Below, in pieces: positions 27,333 to 39,371 of a stretch of DNA of 64,000 nucleotides. The translations under genes were made by a program, and so were the position numbers. Numbering within the stretch: the first letter of the stretch is position 1; every line of letters begins with the position of its first letter. The stretch spans positions 372,001 through 436,000 of the forward strand of contig JABTUF010000005.1 in assembly GCA_015075645.1 (NCBI GenBank), given 5' to 3'. A model generated the notes under the pieces. The model made no database searches. It was not told where the DNA came from and saw nothing but the letters and a program-made list of their open reading frames with translations. This stretch comes from Burkholderiales bacterium (GTDB lineage: Bacteria > Pseudomonadota > Gammaproteobacteria > Burkholderiales > Casimicrobiaceae).

Positions 27333-27638
27333 TTACCAGCTGGCCTTGACGACGCCGGGCACCTCGCCGCGCATGATGTAGTCGCGCAGCTTGCTGCGGC
27401 CGAGGCCGAACTTCGAGTAGACGCCGCGCGGGCGGCCCGTGAGCGAGCAGCGGCTGCGCACGCGCGTCGGGTTGGCGTTGCGCGGCAGTTGCTGCAGCTT
27501 CAGGCGCGCCGCGTAGCGGTCCTCGTCGGAGGCGCGGGCGTTGTCGACGATCGCCTCGAGGGCGGCCCGCCGCTTCGCGTACTTCGCGACCAGCTTCTTG
27601 CGCTTCTCGTTGCGGTTGATCACAGCCAGCTTGGCCAT
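27333..27638 (-). CDS. rpsN: Ribosomal protein S14 (zinc-free form)
   Basis: S14, 101 residues, the long zinc-independent form: the CXXC pairs of the short form are absent and only [11 protein letters not shown] remains. It has [20 protein letters not shown] and [18 protein letters not shown]. Located between rplE and rpsH as usual. Confidence 0.98.
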   Translation of the reverse strand: MAKLAVINRNEKRKKLVAKYAKRRAALEAIVDNARASDEDRYAARLKLQQLPRNANPTRVRSRCSLTGRPRGVYSKFGLGRSKLRDYIMRGEVPGVVKASW

Positions 27639-27649
27639 GGCGTGGGCTC

Positions 27650-28189
27650 TCAGTTCTTGAACGGGAAACGGAACGCGGAGAGCAGCGCCTTGGCTTCGGC
27701 GTCGGACTTCGCGCTCGTCGTGATCGTGATGTTCATCCCGCGGAGCGTGTCGATCTTGTCGTACTCGATCTCCGGGAAGATGATCTGTTCCTTGACGCCC
27801 ATGTTGTAGTTCCCCTGGCCGTCGAAGCCGCGCCCCGACACGCCGCGGAAGTCGCGGACGCGGGGCAGCGCGATCGAGATCAGCCGGTCGAGGAACTCGT
27901 ACATGCGGTCGTGCCGCAGCGTCACCATGCAGCCGATCGGGTAGCCCTCGCGGATCTTGAACCCGGCGATCGCCTTGCGGGCCTTCGTCACCACCGGCTT
28001 CTGGCCGGCGATCTTCTGCATGTCGGCGACCGCGTTCTCGAGGAACTTCTTGTCGCCCGTCGCCTCGCCGACGCCCATGTTGAGGACGATCTTCTCGATC
28101 CGGGGAACCTGCATCACCGACGCGTAGCCGAACTGCTTGACCAGCGCGGGCACGACTTCCTTGCGGTAGTAATCCTTCAGGCGGGCCAT
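27650..28189 (-). CDS. rplE: Ribosomal protein L5
   Basis: L5, 179 residues, binds 5S rRNA and contacts the P-site tRNA. Markers: [26 protein letters not shown] and [18 protein letters not shown]. Ten base pairs from rplX on one side and 11 from rpsN on the other. Confidence 0.99.
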   Translation of the reverse strand: MARLKDYYRKEVVPALVKQFGYASVMQVPRIEKIVLNMGVGEATGDKKFLENAVADMQKIAGQKPVVTKARKAIAGFKIREGYPIGCMVTLRHDRMYEFLDRLISIALPRVRDFRGVSGRGFDGQGNYNMGVKEQIIFPEIEYDKIDTLRGMNITITTSAKSDAEAKALLSAFRFPFKN

Positions 28190-28199
28190 CGTTCTCTCC

Positions 28200-28517
28200 T
28201 CATGCCCCGATCTGCTCGCCGTTCGACTTGAAGAAGCGGACCTTGCGGCCGTCCTCCAGCGTACGGAAGCCCACGCGGTCCGCCTTCTGCGTGACCGGGT
28301 TCCAGATCGCCACGTTCGAGACGTGGATCGGGACTTCCCGCGTCACGATGCCGCCCGGCTGGTTCTTCAGCGGGTTCGGCCGCGTGTGGCGCTTCACCGT
28401 GTTGACGCCGTTGACGACGACGTGCGAGGCATCGACGACGCGCGAGACGTCGCCGCGCTTGCCCTTGTCGCGGCCCGTGAGCACGACGACGTTGTCGCCC
28501 TTCCTGATCTTGCGCAT
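28200..28517 (-). CDS. rplX: Ribosomal protein L24
   Basis: Assembly initiator L24, 105 residues from ATG 28517 ([20 protein letters not shown]), carrying a KOW motif. The segment [17 protein letters not shown] is typical. It lies 11 bp after rplN in the spc operon. Confidence 0.98.
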   Translation of the reverse strand: MRKIRKGDNVVVLTGRDKGKRGDVSRVVDASHVVVNGVNTVKRHTRPNPLKNQPGGIVTREVPIHVSNVAIWNPVTQKADRVGFRTLEDGRKVRFFKSNGEQIGA

Positions 28518-28528
28518 GGCGACGCTCC

Positions 28529-28897
28529 TTACAGGACTTCGGGCGCGAGCGACACGATCTTCATGAATCGCTCGGTGCGCAACTCGCGCGTCACCGGCCC
28601 GAAGATGCGCGTGCCGATCGGCTCCAGCTTGGGATTGAGCAGGACCGCCGCGTTGCCGTCGAAACGCACGCGGGCGCCGTCGTCGCGGCGCACGCCCTGG
28701 CGCGTCCGCACGACCACGGCGTTGTAGATCTCGCCTTTCTTGACGCGACCGCGCGGCGCGGCGTCCTTGACGCTCACCTTGATCACGTCGCCGATGTGCG
28801 CGTAGCGGCGCTTGCTGCCGCCCAGCACCTTGATACACATGACCGAACGCGCGCCCGTATTGTCGGCGACGTCCAGCACCGTCTGCATCTGGATCAT
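28529..28897 (-). CDS. rplN: Ribosomal protein L14
   Basis: L14, 122 residues, starting at ATG 28897 ([20 protein letters not shown]), the usual family length. [20 protein letters not shown] and [20 protein letters not shown] are conserved. First gene of the spc operon; a good promoter lies at 29054-29082 in the 252-bp gap before it. Confidence 0.98.
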   Translation of the reverse strand: MIQMQTVLDVADNTGARSVMCIKVLGGSKRRYAHIGDVIKVSVKDAAPRGRVKKGEIYNAVVVRTRQGVRRDDGARVRFDGNAAVLLNPKLEPIGTRIFGPVTRELRTERFMKIVSLAPEVL

Positions 28898-29053
28898 GAC
28901 TGACACGCTCTCCAACTTGATCCGCGTTCGCGGCGCCGGGGCCGGCGCACCGGCCCGGCCCGCGGGCGACCTCGCGCGGCCAGTTTTGGACCCCGTACGG
29001 GGAGGATTCCGCCCGGGGGCCGACCGTCCAGCGCCCAGCGCGGAGAATCCGCT

Positions 29054-29082
29054 ATTATGGCAGGGAACCTCTGGTTTCGCAA
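29054..29082 (-). promoter_or_regulatory. spc operon promoter upstream of rplN
   Basis: Minus strand TTGCGA (29077-29082), 17 bp, CATAAT (29054-29059), with TG one base upstream of the -10 (extended -10). It lies in the only wide gap between rpsQ and rplN, exactly where the E. coli spc promoter sits. A palindrome CCCCGTACGGGG (28991-29002) lies in the leader. Confidence 0.8.
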
Positions 29083-29149
29083 GTCCTGCGGCGCCCGCCC
29101 CCGGCGACCCTGCGGGCCCGCGCCCGCCCGATCCGCAGACGCCCGCCGA

Positions 29150-29434
29150 TCAGGCGATCTGCCCCTTCTCCAGCACCTTCGACACGCGATAGGCCTTGGT
29201 CTTCGAGAGCTTGCGGGTGGCCTCGATCTCGACCAGGTCGCCCGACTTGCACTCGTTGCCCTCGTCGTGCGCGTGATACTTGTGCGAACGCGTGATGATC
29301 TTGCCGTACAGCGGATGGCGGACCCGGCGCTCGACCAGCACCGTGACCGTCTTGTTCATCTTGTCGCTGACGACGCGGCCGGTCAGCGTGTGACCGGTCT
29401 TCCGCGCCGCGCCCTGCGTCGCCTGGTCGTTCAT
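29150..29434 (-). CDS. rpsQ: Ribosomal protein S17
   Basis: S17, 94 residues, a 16S rRNA-binding OB-fold protein. [20 protein letters not shown] and [20 protein letters not shown] identify it. Its ATG overlaps the rpmC stop by four bases. Last gene of the S10 operon proper, followed by a 252-bp gap with the spc promoter. Confidence 0.98.
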   Translation of the reverse strand: MNDQATQGAARKTGHTLTGRVVSDKMNKTVTVLVERRVRHPLYGKIITRSHKYHAHDEGNECKSGDLVEIEATRKLSKTKAYRVSKVLEKGQIA

Positions 29435-29637
29435 GCCTGGCCCGCCTTCTGTCCGATGAGAGTCTTCACCCGGGCGATGCCGCGCCGGACGTCCTTGAGC
29501 TTCGCCGGGTTCTGCAATTGCTGCGTCGCCTTCTGCATCCGCAGGCCGAACTGCTCCCTGTAGAGCGCGTTCAACTCGGTGGCGAGTTCCGCCGCCGACT
29601 TCGCCCTGAGGGCCTTCTTCGCTTCCGATCGCTTCAC
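29431..29637 (-). CDS. rpmC: Ribosomal protein L29
   Basis: L29, 68 residues, at the exit-tunnel rim, a helical hairpin: [20 protein letters not shown] and [20 protein letters not shown]. Overlaps rpsQ by four bases (ATGA), 11 bp after rplP. Confidence 0.97.
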   Translation of the reverse strand: MKRSEAKKALRAKSAAELATELNALYREQFGLRMQKATQQLQNPAKLKDVRRGIARVKTLIGQKAGQA

Positions 29638-29648
29638 GTCGGCCTCCG

Positions 29649-30045
29649 TCAGCTCACCAGGCGGTGGACGAACGCGGTCCGGAGCGGCAGCTTCGCCGCC
29701 GCGAGCGCGAACGCCTCCCGGGCCAGCGCCTCGTCGACGCCGTCCATCTCGTAGAGCACCTTGCCGGGCTGGATCTCGGCGACCCAGTACTCCGGGTTGC
29801 CCTTGCCGTTGCCCATGCGGACTTCCGCCGGCTTCTTCGACACCGGCTTGTCCGGGAAGATGCGGATCCAGATGCGGCCGCCGCGCTTGATGTGGCGCGT
29901 CATCGCCCGCCGCGCCGCCTCGATCTGGCGAGCGGTGAGACGGCCTCGGGTGGTCGCCTTCAGGCCGTACTCGCCGAACGACACCTTGGCGCCGACCGTC
30001 GCGAGCCCGGTGTTGCGGCCCTTCTGTTCCTTGCGGTACTTCCTT

Positions 30046-30062
<17 letters not shown>
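29649..30062 (-). CDS. rplP: Ribosomal protein L16
   Basis: L16, 137 residues, near the A-site tRNA and peptidyl transferase centre. [39 protein letters not shown] and [20 protein letters not shown] are diagnostic. It starts 17 bp inside the rpsC 3' end, a larger overlap than its neighbours show but in keeping with coupled translation. Confidence 0.98.
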
Positions 30063-30765
<703 letters not shown>

Positions 30766-30774
30766 GTCGGTCCC

Positions 30775-31116
30775 TTACTTGGCTTTCCCGTCGCCGACGA
30801 CGACGTGGATGTGGCAGGTCTGCTTGCCGATCGTGTTGCCGCGGCCCTTGGCCCTGGCGCTCATGCGCTTCCGCGTCTCGGCCCGGTCGACGTAGATCGT
30901 CGTGACCTTGAGTTCGTCGATGTCCGCGCCGTCGTTGTGCTCGGCGTTCGCGATCGCGCTCTCGAGGACCTTCCGGATGATCTTCGCGCCCTTCTTCGGC
31001 GAGAACGCGAGGAGATCGAGCGCGCGGCCGACCGGCATCCCGCGGATCTGGTCGGCGACGAGCCGGCCCTTCTGGGCCGACAGGCGGACGCCGCGCAGCG
31101 TGGCTTGGGTTTCCAT
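30775..31116 (-). CDS. rplV: Ribosomal protein L22
   Basis: L22, 113 residues from ATG 31116 ([20 protein letters not shown]). Its beta-hairpin lines the exit tunnel. The conserved end [20 protein letters not shown] is intact, without the hairpin deletions known from macrolide resistance as far as I can judge. Confidence 0.98.
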   Translation of the reverse strand: METQATLRGVRLSAQKGRLVADQIRGMPVGRALDLLAFSPKKGAKIIRKVLESAIANAEHNDGADIDELKVTTIYVDRAETRKRMSARAKGRGNTIGKQTCHIHVVVGDGKAK

Positions 31117-31124
31117 CGCGTCCC

Positions 31125-31427
31125 TCACTTCCTCTTCGCCGGCGGCTTCGCGGGCGTCGCGACCTTCTTGTCGGACGAGTGTCCCTTGAAGGTGCGCGTC
31201 ATCGCGAACTCGCCCAGCTTGTGGCCGACCATGTTCTCGGACACGTAGACCGGGATGTGCTGCTTGCCGTTGTGCACGGCGATCGTCAGGCCGACGAAGT
31301 CGGGCGTGACGGTCGAGCGGCGCGACCAGGTCTTGATCGGCTTCTTGTCGTTGGTCGCGCGCGCGGCCTCCACCTTCGACTGCAGGTGCAGGTCGACGAA
31401 CGGTCCCTTCTTGATCGAACGTGCCAT
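31125..31427 (-). CDS. rpsS: Ribosomal protein S19
   Basis: S19, 100 residues, head protein near the A site. [40 protein letters not shown] and [16 protein letters not shown] are typical. Tight spacing to rplB (3 bp) and rplV (8 bp). Confidence 0.98.
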   Translation of the reverse strand: MARSIKKGPFVDLHLQSKVEAARATNDKKPIKTWSRRSTVTPDFVGLTIAVHNGKQHIPVYVSENMVGHKLGEFAMTRTFKGHSSDKKVATPAKPPAKRK

Positions 31428-31430
31428 CGC

Positions 31431-32264
31431 TTATCCCTTCGTCGCGTGCCGGCGGCGGACGATCATGCCGTCCGTGCGCTTGTTCTTGCGCGTCTTGTAG
31501 CCCTTCGCCGGCGTGCCCCACGGCGAGACCGGGTGGTGCCAGCCGCCGCCGCCGTTGGTGCGGCCACCCATCGGGTGGTCGACCGGGTTCATCGAGATGC
31601 CGCGCACCGTCGGACGAATGCCGCGCCAGCGGTTCGCGCCGGCCTTGCCGATCGAGCGCAGGCTGTGTTCCTCGTTGCCGACCTCGCCGATGGTCGCGCG
31701 GCAGTCGACGTGGACCTTGCGGATCTCGCCGGAACGGAGCCGGAGCTGCGCGTGGATGCCTTCGCGGGCGAGCACCTGCACCGCCGCGCCGGCCGAGCGC
31801 GCGAGCTGGGCGCCGCGGCCCGGCTGCAGCTCGACGCAGTGCACCGTCGTGCCGACCGGGATGTTCCGCAGCGGCAGCGCGTTGCCCGGCTTGATGCCGG
31901 CCTCACCGCCCGACACGAGCTCGGTGCCGACCGCGACGCCGCGCGGAGCGATGATGTAGCGCCGCTCGCCGTCCCTGTAGCAGAGGAGCGCGATGTTCGC
32001 GCTGCGGTTCGGATCGTATTCGAGCCGCTCCACCTTCGCCGGGATGCCGTCCTTGTCGCGGCGGAAGTCGATGATCCGGTAGTGGTGCTTGTGTCCGCCG
32101 CCCTTGTGCCGCGTCGTGATGTGGCCGTGGTTGTTGCGGCCCGACCCGCGCTTCTGCGACTCGGTGAGCGCGTCGACCGGCCGGCCCTTGTGCAGGGCCG
32201 GGTTGACGACCTTGACGAGCGTGCGGCGCCCGGCGGAGGTCGGCTTGACTTTGACGAGTGCCAT
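31431..32264 (-). CDS. rplB: Ribosomal protein L2
   Basis: L2, 277 residues, needed for peptidyl transfer and subunit joining. [20 protein letters not shown] and the C-terminal [14 protein letters not shown], then [13 protein letters not shown] with the functionally important His, are present. One base separates it from rplW. Confidence 0.99.
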   Translation of the reverse strand: MALVKVKPTSAGRRTLVKVVNPALHKGRPVDALTESQKRGSGRNNHGHITTRHKGGGHKHHYRIIDFRRDKDGIPAKVERLEYDPNRSANIALLCYRDGERRYIIAPRGVAVGTELVSGGEAGIKPGNALPLRNIPVGTTVHCVELQPGRGAQLARSAGAAVQVLAREGIHAQLRLRSGEIRKVHVDCRATIGEVGNEEHSLRSIGKAGANRWRGIRPTVRGISMNPVDHPMGGRTNGGGGWHHPVSPWGTPAKGYKTRKNKRTDGMIVRRRHATKG

Positions 32265-32265
32265 C

Positions 32266-32595
32266 TCAGGCCTCCTGCGCGAAGTTGATTTCCTGGCCGG
32301 CCTTCAGGCACACGTACGCCTTCTTCCAGTGGCGGCGACGGCCGACGAAACGGCCGAACCGCTTCTCCTTGCCGCGCACGTTGCTGATCTGGACGCTGTC
32401 GACCTGGACCTTGAACATCAGCTCGACCGCGGCCTTCACCTCGGGCTTCGTCGCGTCCTGCGCGACGCGGAAGACGACCTGCTCGTGCTTGTCCGCGAGC
32501 ATCGTCGCCTTCTCCGAGATGATCGGGGCGAGCAGCACGGTCATCAGCCGCTCCTGCGCGAACTTCGTGGGGGCGGTGGTGCGGGGCGCGTTCAT
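32266..32595 (-). CDS. rplW: Ribosomal protein L23
   Basis: L23, 109 residues, docking site for trigger factor and SRP at the tunnel exit. [20 protein letters not shown] and [20 protein letters not shown] fit. ATG 32595 overlaps the rplD stop by four bases, which fixes a slightly long N-terminus ([16 protein letters not shown]). Confidence 0.97.
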   Translation of the reverse strand: MNAPRTTAPTKFAQERLMTVLLAPIISEKATMLADKHEQVVFRVAQDATKPEVKAAVELMFKVQVDSVQISNVRGKEKRFGRFVGRRRHWKKAYVCLKAGQEINFAQEA

Positions 32596-33215
32596 CCGAG
32601 CATCTCCTCGAACTGGCCGACGGCCGCCTTCGTGAGCAGCACGTGGTTGAAACGGACGAGGCTCACGGGATCCACCTCGCGCGCCTCCAGGACCAGCACG
32701 TCCGGCAGGTTGCGCGACGCGAGGAACACGTTCTCGTCGAGCCGGTCGGTCACGACGAGTACCGTGCCCTCGAGACCCAGGCTCTTCACCTTCTTCGCGA
32801 ACGCCCGCGTCTTCGGGGAATCGGCGGCGATCGCGTCGATCACCTTCAGGCGCTCCTCGCGCACGAGTTGCGACAGGATCGACGCGATTCCGGCGCGGTA
32901 CATCTTGCGGTTGACCTTCTGCTCGAAGTTCTCGTCGGGCAGGTTCGGGAAGATCCTGCCGCCGCCGCGCCACAGCGGGCTGTTCGCCTGGCCCGCGCGC
33001 GCGCGGCCGGTGCCCTTCTGCTTCCACGGCTTCCTGTGCGACTTGTTGACCTGGCCGCGCGACTTCTGCGCGCGCGTGCCCTGCCGGCCGTTCGCCCGGT
33101 AGGCGGTGACGACCTGGTGGATCAGCGCCTCGTTGTAGGCGCGGCCGAACAGTTCGTCGGAGGCGGCGACCTTCGTGGGCGCCTGGCCGTCCTGGTGGAT
33201 GAGCTCGAGTTCCAT
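32592..33215 (-). CDS. rplD: Ribosomal protein L4
   Basis: L4, 207 residues; its loop lines the exit tunnel, and in gammaproteobacteria it represses the S10 operon. The loop shows [20 protein letters not shown] and [10 protein letters not shown]. Start at ATG 33215 (MELELIHQ), 2 bp after rplC. The tunnel-loop sequence looks wild type. Confidence 0.98.
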   Translation of the reverse strand: MELELIHQDGQAPTKVAASDELFGRAYNEALIHQVVTAYRANGRQGTRAQKSRGQVNKSHRKPWKQKGTGRARAGQANSPLWRGGGRIFPNLPDENFEQKVNRKMYRAGIASILSQLVREERLKVIDAIAADSPKTRAFAKKVKSLGLEGTVLVVTDRLDENVFLASRNLPDVLVLEAREVDPVSLVRFNHVLLTKAAVGQFEEMLG

Positions 33216-33217
33216 CG

Positions 33218-33874
33218 TCACGCCCCCTTCTTCGCCGGCGTCTTCACCGAGGGACGCACGATCACCGCGCCGCCGTCCGCGCCCGGGACCGAGCCCCGGA
33301 CGAGCAGCAGGCCGCGCTCCTTGTCGACACGGACGACAGGCAGCGTCTGCACGGTGCGCGTCGCGCTGCCGTACTGTCCGGCCATCCGCTTGCCCGGGAA
33401 CACGCGGCCCGGATCCTGCGCCATGCTGATCGAGCCCGGCGTGTTGTGCGACACCGAGTTGCCGTGCGACGCTCGGTTCGAGCTGAAGTTGTGGCGGCGG
33501 ATCACGCCGGTGAAGCCGCGACCCTTGGTCGTGCCGGTCACGTCGACGAGCTGGCCGGCCGAGAACGTGTCCGCGCCGACCACGTCGCCCGGTTTGAGCT
33601 GCGAGGCGACGTCCGCGCTGACCGGGAACTCGCGCAGCAACTCGCCGGCTTCCACGCCGGCCTTCGCGACGTGTCCCGCCAGCGGTTTCGCCACGCGCGA
33701 CGGGCGGCGCTTTCCGTAGGCGACCTGCACGGCCACGTAGCCGTCGGTCTCCCGGCTCTTGATCTGGGTGACGCGGTTGCCGCCGACGTCCAGCACGGTC
33801 ACGGGAACGGCGGTGCCGTCCTCCGCGAACACGCGGGTCATCCCGACCTTGCGTCCGACGAGTCCGAGTGACAT
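33218..33874 (-). CDS. rplC: Ribosomal protein L3
   Basis: L3, 218 residues, an early assembly protein. Two ATGs are possible, 33880 and 33874. The AGAGAGG Shine-Dalgarno sequence is eight bases from the second and too close to the first, so I chose 33874 ([16 protein letters not shown]). [11 protein letters not shown] contains the Gln that PrmB methylates. The 159-bp gap before it contains a purine/pyrimidine inverted repeat. Confidence 0.98.
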   Translation of the reverse strand: MSLGLVGRKVGMTRVFAEDGTAVPVTVLDVGGNRVTQIKSRETDGYVAVQVAYGKRRPSRVAKPLAGHVAKAGVEAGELLREFPVSADVASQLKPGDVVGADTFSAGQLVDVTGTTKGRGFTGVIRRHNFSSNRASHGNSVSHNTPGSISMAQDPGRVFPGKRMAGQYGSATRTVQTLPVVRVDKERGLLLVRGSVPGADGGAVIVRPSVKTPAKKGA

Positions 33875-33947
33875 GTCCATTACCTCTCTTGGTCTTGGCC
33901 GCTTCCTCGCGGAGGCGGTGCCGGCTGCTATTGGCCGGCGTCATGGC

Positions 33948-34027
33948 GGGAAGGGGGAAGGGTGAAGGGGGAAGGGTGCGCCGCGCCGGCCGATCACCCT
34001 TCTCCCTTCCCTCTTCTCCCTTCCCTT
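33948..34027. repeat. GAAGGG-type inverted repeat between rpsJ and rplC
   Basis: A purine arm (33948-33978, repeated GGGGAAG/GGGTGAAG) is followed after 16 bp by a pyrimidine arm (33995-34027) that begins CACCCTTC, so the inner ends GAAGGGTG/CACCCTTC pair exactly. It is the same family as those at 45256 and 52574. Confidence 0.85.
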
Positions 34028-34033
34028 ACTTCC

Positions 34034-34345
34034 TCACTGCAGCTTGATCTCCACGTCCACCCCCGCCGGCAGGTCGAGCTTCATCAACTGGTCGACCGTC
34101 TTGTCGGTCGGGTCGATGATGTCCATCAGGCGCAGGTGCGTGCGGATCTCGAACTGGTCGCGCGAGGTCTTGTTCGCGTGCGGCGAGCGCAGGACGTCGA
34201 AGCGCTCGATCTTCGTCGGCAGCGGCACCGGGCCGCGCACGACCGCGCCCGAACGCTTCGCCGTCTCGACGATCTCGAGCGCCGACTGGTCGATCAGCTT
34301 GTAGTCGAACGCCTTGAGACGGATGCGGATTCTCTGGTTCTGCAT
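34034..34345 (-). CDS. rpsJ: Ribosomal protein S10 / NusE
   Basis: S10, 103 residues, head protein that also joins NusB in antitermination. [20 protein letters not shown] and [19 protein letters not shown] identify it. First gene of the S10 operon, downstream of the damaged tuf copy; both its flanks carry hairpin repeats. No convincing own promoter seen, so it probably depends on upstream transcription. Confidence 0.98.
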   Translation of the reverse strand: MQNQRIRIRLKAFDYKLIDQSALEIVETAKRSGAVVRGPVPLPTKIERFDVLRSPHANKTSRDQFEIRTHLRLMDIIDPTDKTVDQLMKLDLPAGVDVEIKLQ

Positions 34346-34365
34346 GTGTGTTCCTTCGGCCAGCA

Positions 34366-34449
34366 GTCAGGAGTCAGTTGTCGGTTGTCAGTCGCGACGC
34401 CGCTGCGCCGCTCTTGCTGCCAACTGCCAACTGTCAACTGCCAACTGTC
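34366..34449. repeat. Heptamer-repeat hairpin downstream of the damaged tuf copy
   Basis: Left arm CAGTTGT-CGGTTGT-CAGT (34375-34392), right arm of CAACTGC/CAACTGT units (about 34420-34449) reaching the tuf stop. About 70 bp of it is the same as the element after the intact tuf at 53740-53821. Confidence 0.85.
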
Positions 34450-35093
34450 ACTCGATGACCTTCGCCACCACCCCGGCGCCCACCGTCCGGCCACCCTCGC
34501 GGATCGCGAAGCGCAGCCCCTCCTCCATCGCGATCGGCGCAATCAGCGTCACCACCATCCCGATGTTGTCCCCGGGCATCACCATCTCCGTCCCCGCAGG
34601 CAGCTCGCAGCTCCCCGTCACGTCCGTCGTCCGGAAATAGAACTGCGGCCGGTACCCCGGGAAAAACGGCGTGTGCCGGCCTCCCTCGTCCTTCGACAGC
34701 ACGTACACCTCGCAGCTGAACTTCGTGTGCGGCGTGATCGAGCCGGCTTCGACAGCACCTGCCCCGCTCCACCTCCTCACGCTTCGTGCCCTCAGCAGCA
34801 CCCCGACGTTGTCCCCGGCCTGCCCCTGATCGAGCAGCTTGCGGAACATCTCCACCCCGTGCACACCGTCTTCGCCGTCGGCTTCAGCCCCACGATCTCC
34901 AGCTCGTCGCCCACCTTCACGATCCCGCGTTCCACCCGGCCCGTCACCACCGTCCCGCGGCCCGAAATCGAGAACACGTCCTCCACCGGCATCAGAAACG
35001 GACCGTCCACCGCCCGCTTCGGCTCCGGTATGTAACTGTCCAGCGCCTCCGCCAGCTTGAGATCGACCTCCCATCTCCCGTCTAGCGCCAGCT
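34448..35093 (-). pseudogene. tufA: Truncated, frameshifted EF-Tu gene (tufA position)
   Basis: Matches the intact tuf (53820-55010) from its stop back to about EF-Tu residue 180, i.e. only domains 2 and 3. Compared with the intact copy it has lost single C bases in four C runs (near 34743, 34761, 34789, 34856), and the part at 35058-35085 is shortened several times more; each loss breaks the frame. Homology ends at about 35093, where unrelated sequence begins. The place between fusA and rpsJ is where a full tufA belongs. All four losses in homopolymers suggest sequence or assembly error as much as true decay. Confidence 0.85.
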
Positions 35094-35334
35094 GACAGAC
35101 CTCGTGATGCCGGCCGGTCTGTCGGGCCGCGACCTCGCGGGTCGCTTGCAGAGCCAGGATCCGGGCCTCGCCGTCATCATGACGAGCGGCTACAGCCCGG
35201 ACATCTTCGGGACTGCGCTCGAGCTCGACCCGAACCAGGTCTTCCTGGTCAAGCCGGTCGCGCGCCACGAGCTGCTCGCCGCGGTGAGGCGTTCTCTGGA
35301 CGCGTCGCACTCGCGGAGGTCGGTCAAGGCGTAG
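35089..35334 (+). pseudogene. Fragment of a response-regulator receiver domain
   Basis: About 80 residues in one frame, beginning [17 protein letters not shown] and ending at a TAG. It shows the phosphoacceptor strand (TDLVMP with its Asp), the MTSGYS segment with the conserved Thr/Ser, and the VKPVARHEL Lys loop of receiver domains fused to hybrid histidine kinases. The N-terminal half of the domain is missing: an in-frame TAG at 35083-35085 and tuf sequence lie upstream. So it is a cut-off 3' end of a larger gene on the opposite strand to all neighbours. Confidence 0.75.
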
Positions 35335-35421
35335 CGGCCGCCTCGAGGACAGAAGGGCGGAGGGCGACGACGGCGGTGGTGGACCTCGAGGTGCACCGGT
35401 GCGCCCGGGGGCGAGAAACGA

Positions 35422-35508
35422 GGAAGCACGGAGGCGTGGAGTCACACGGAGGGCACGGGGTAAGCGCCCCGAGGAGACCTGCTCCGTGCCATCTCCGTGA
35501 CTCCGTGG
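35422..35508. repeat. CACGGAG-type inverted repeat, unlike the other families here
   Basis: CACGGAG-containing arm (35422-35459) and its inverse CTCCGTG arm (35482-35508). The 320-bp stretch from the receiver fragment to fusA holds only this and the fusA terminator; no gene is seen. This repeat type occurs nowhere else in the window. Confidence 0.7.
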
Positions 35509-35552
35509 TTGTTGCCGGTTCGGAGGTCTATTCGGCCGCCGGTTGCCTCGAA

Positions 35553-35590
35553 AGACAAAGGCCCGGACTCTTTCGAGCCGGGCCTTGTGT
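35553..35590 (-). terminator. Intrinsic terminator after fusA
   Basis: Perfect 9-bp stem AAGGCCCGG (35558-35566) with CCGGGCCTT (35578-35586), loop 11, followed on the minus strand by TTTGTCTTT. It ends fusA transcription before the tuf remnant, which is unusual because tufA is normally co-transcribed with fusA. Confidence 0.9.
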
Positions 35591-35654
35591 CGTGGCAACC
35601 GGAGCGCGGCTCACGCGGCCTGGCTCGGTGGCCAGGTCGCGCGAAGCCCAGGGA

Positions 35655-37778
<2,124 letters not shown>

Positions 37779-37899
37779 TGTCGTGTTCCGGCGCGCGGAT
37801 TCCGCGGTGCTGCTGCGCGGGGCGGCGGGCCGTCCTGTCGCTGGGGGCTGTTGTTGTCGGTCGTTCGGGGCGTCGTAGGGCAAGGCGCGCTCGCGGCGG

Positions 37900-38370
37900 T
37901 CAGAAACGGAAATGCGAGAACGCCTTGTTCGCCTCGGCCATGCGGTGGACTTCCTCGCGCTTCTTCACCGCGCCGCCGCGGCCCTCGGAAGCGTCGAGCA
38001 GTTCGCCGGCGAGGCGGGCGCCCATCGACTTCTCGCCGCGCTTGCGCGCGGCCTCGCGCAGCCAGCGCATCGCGAGCGCGACGCGGCGGACCGGGCGGAC
38101 CTCGACGGGAACCTGGAAGTTGGCGCCACCGACGCGACGGCTCTTGACCTCGACCATCGGCTTGGCGTTCTGCAGCGCCTGCGTGAAGACTTCCAGCGGA
38201 TCCTTGCCGCCCTTCTTGCTGATCGAATCGAACGCGCCGTAGACGATGCGCTCGGCCACCGACTTCTTGCCGGCGGTCATCAGCACGTTCATGAACTTGG
38301 CGACCTCGACCGAGCCGTACTTGGGGTCGGCCAGGATGTCGCGCTTGGGGACTTCTCTGCGTCGGGGCAT
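37900..38370 (-). CDS. rpsG: Ribosomal protein S7
   Basis: S7, 156 residues, nucleates the 30S head and often represses the str operon. [40 protein letters not shown] and [16 protein letters not shown] are typical. 30 bp after rpsL; the 121-bp gap to fusA is where an S7-binding regulatory site would be, but I cannot identify one. Confidence 0.98.
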   Translation of the reverse strand: MPRRREVPKRDILADPKYGSVEVAKFMNVLMTAGKKSVAERIVYGAFDSISKKGGKDPLEVFTQALQNAKPMVEVKSRRVGGANFQVPVEVRPVRRVALAMRWLREAARKRGEKSMGARLAGELLDASEGRGGAVKKREEVHRMAEANKAFSHFRF

Positions 38371-38400
38371 GGTGTCTCCGCGTTCCTTCGTCTACGTCGG

Positions 38401-38778
38401 TCAGCCGGCCTTGGGCCGCTTGGCGCCGTACTTCGAGCGCGACTGCTTGCGGTCCTTCACGCCGGCGGTGTCGAGGCTGCCGCGCACCATGTGGTAGCGG
38501 ACGCCCGGCAGGTCCTTCACGCGTCCGCCGCGGATCAGCACGACCGAGTGTTCCTGCAGGTTGTGGCCCTCGCCGCCGATGTAGCTGATCACCTCGAAAC
38601 CGTTGGTGAGGCGAACCTTCGCCACCTTGCGGAGCGCGGAGTTCGGCTTCTTCGGCGTCGTCGTGTAGACGCGGGTGCACACGCCGCGCTTCTGCGGGCT
38701 CTGCTGGAGCGCCGGAACCTTGCTCTTCGTCACCGCGGGCTTGCGGCCCTTGCGCACGAGTTGATTGATAGTGGGCAT
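38401..38778 (-). CDS. rpsL: Ribosomal protein S12
   Basis: S12, 125 residues, decoding-centre protein. [19 protein letters not shown] and [17 protein letters not shown] carry the Lys residues whose change gives streptomycin resistance; they are wild type here. The Asp in KDLPG is the RimO methylthiolation site. First gene of the str operon, reached from a promoter about 240 bp upstream through a structured GC-rich leader. Confidence 0.99.
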   Translation of the reverse strand: MPTINQLVRKGRKPAVTKSKVPALQQSPQKRGVCTRVYTTTPKKPNSALRKVAKVRLTNGFEVISYIGGEGHNLQEHSVVLIRGGRVKDLPGVRYHMVRGSLDTAGVKDRKQSRSKYGAKRPKAG

Positions 38779-39016
38779 CTAAGGTCTTCCGCCAGTTGTC
38801 CTGAGTGTGCGTCCGCCGGGAATCGCGACGGCGCAGGGCTCATCGTGCATGCAACAAATCAAAGTGGCCCGAGCGCGCGTGCCGCTGCCGCTGGGGCCAC
38901 CTCGTCGCGCCGCGGAGCGGTCGAAGGCCCCCGCGAGACCTCCCGCGGGGCCCCGGCGCGCCGGGTACGCCGCCTTCCGGCCGGGCTTGCGGCCGCCGGA
39001 GGGCGAAAAGACCGAG

Positions 39017-39046
39017 ATTATAGGGACATTTTGCGCGCTGCGTCAA
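39017..39046 (-). promoter_or_regulatory. str operon promoter
   Basis: Minus strand TTGACG (39041-39046), 18 bp, TATAAT (39017-39022). It is the best promoter in the 332-bp gap before rpsL. The rest of the gap is a leader with GC-rich hairpins (for example around 38926-38952 and palindrome CGGCGCGCCG), with no gene visible. Confidence 0.85.
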
Positions 39047-39110
39047 CGTCCATGCGCGACGCGGGGGGCTCCCCGCAGCGCGGCCGGGAGCCCGCCCCGA
39101 AGTGCGCCGT

Positions 39111-39371
39111 TCAGGCGAAGAAAGAATGCCGCTCGAGCGCCCGGAGGCGCCGTTCGACATCGGCGATGTCGGCGGAATGGGCGAGATGGCGCTCGATCTG
39201 GCGCTGGCGCCAGCGCCAGTGCGCCGTCTCCAGGCGGTCGAGGAACGAGCCGCGCGGACGGGTCGCGCCGGAGGTCGACGTCGGCACCGCGGGGTTCGCG
39301 AGGAGCCCGGCGGCCAGGAGATCGAACAGGGAAGTGACGGAGCCCGAATCGGAGACAAGTGAGTGCTTCAT
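39111..39371 (-). CDS. Small DUF3563-like protein
   Basis: An 86-residue protein. The C-terminal half RLETAHWRWRQRQIERHLAH, then SADIADVERRLRALERHSFF, resembles DUF3563 small proteins (a Trp/Gln-rich helix followed by 'S.D..D.ERR.R.LE'). The N-terminal half is variable. It is divergent from the lysR gene across an A/T-richer 192-bp gap, so it may be the regulator's target. Function unknown. Confidence 0.65.
   Translation of the reverse strand: MKHSLVSDSGSVTSLFDLLAAGLLANPAVPTSTSGATRPRGSFLDRLETAHWRWRQRQIERHLAHSADIADVERRLRALERHSFFA

Noticed and set aside
35104..35334. Receiver fragment as a real stand-alone response regulator
   Set aside because: The N-terminal half, with the acidic pocket, is missing and a stop codon lies just upstream, so it is a fragment.
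34792..35598. A 268-codon minus-strand frame joining EF-Tu sequence with upstream sequence
   Set aside because: Only a middle part is EF-Tu; the front is antisense to the receiver fragment and the end is out of frame. It is a by-product of the broken tuf.
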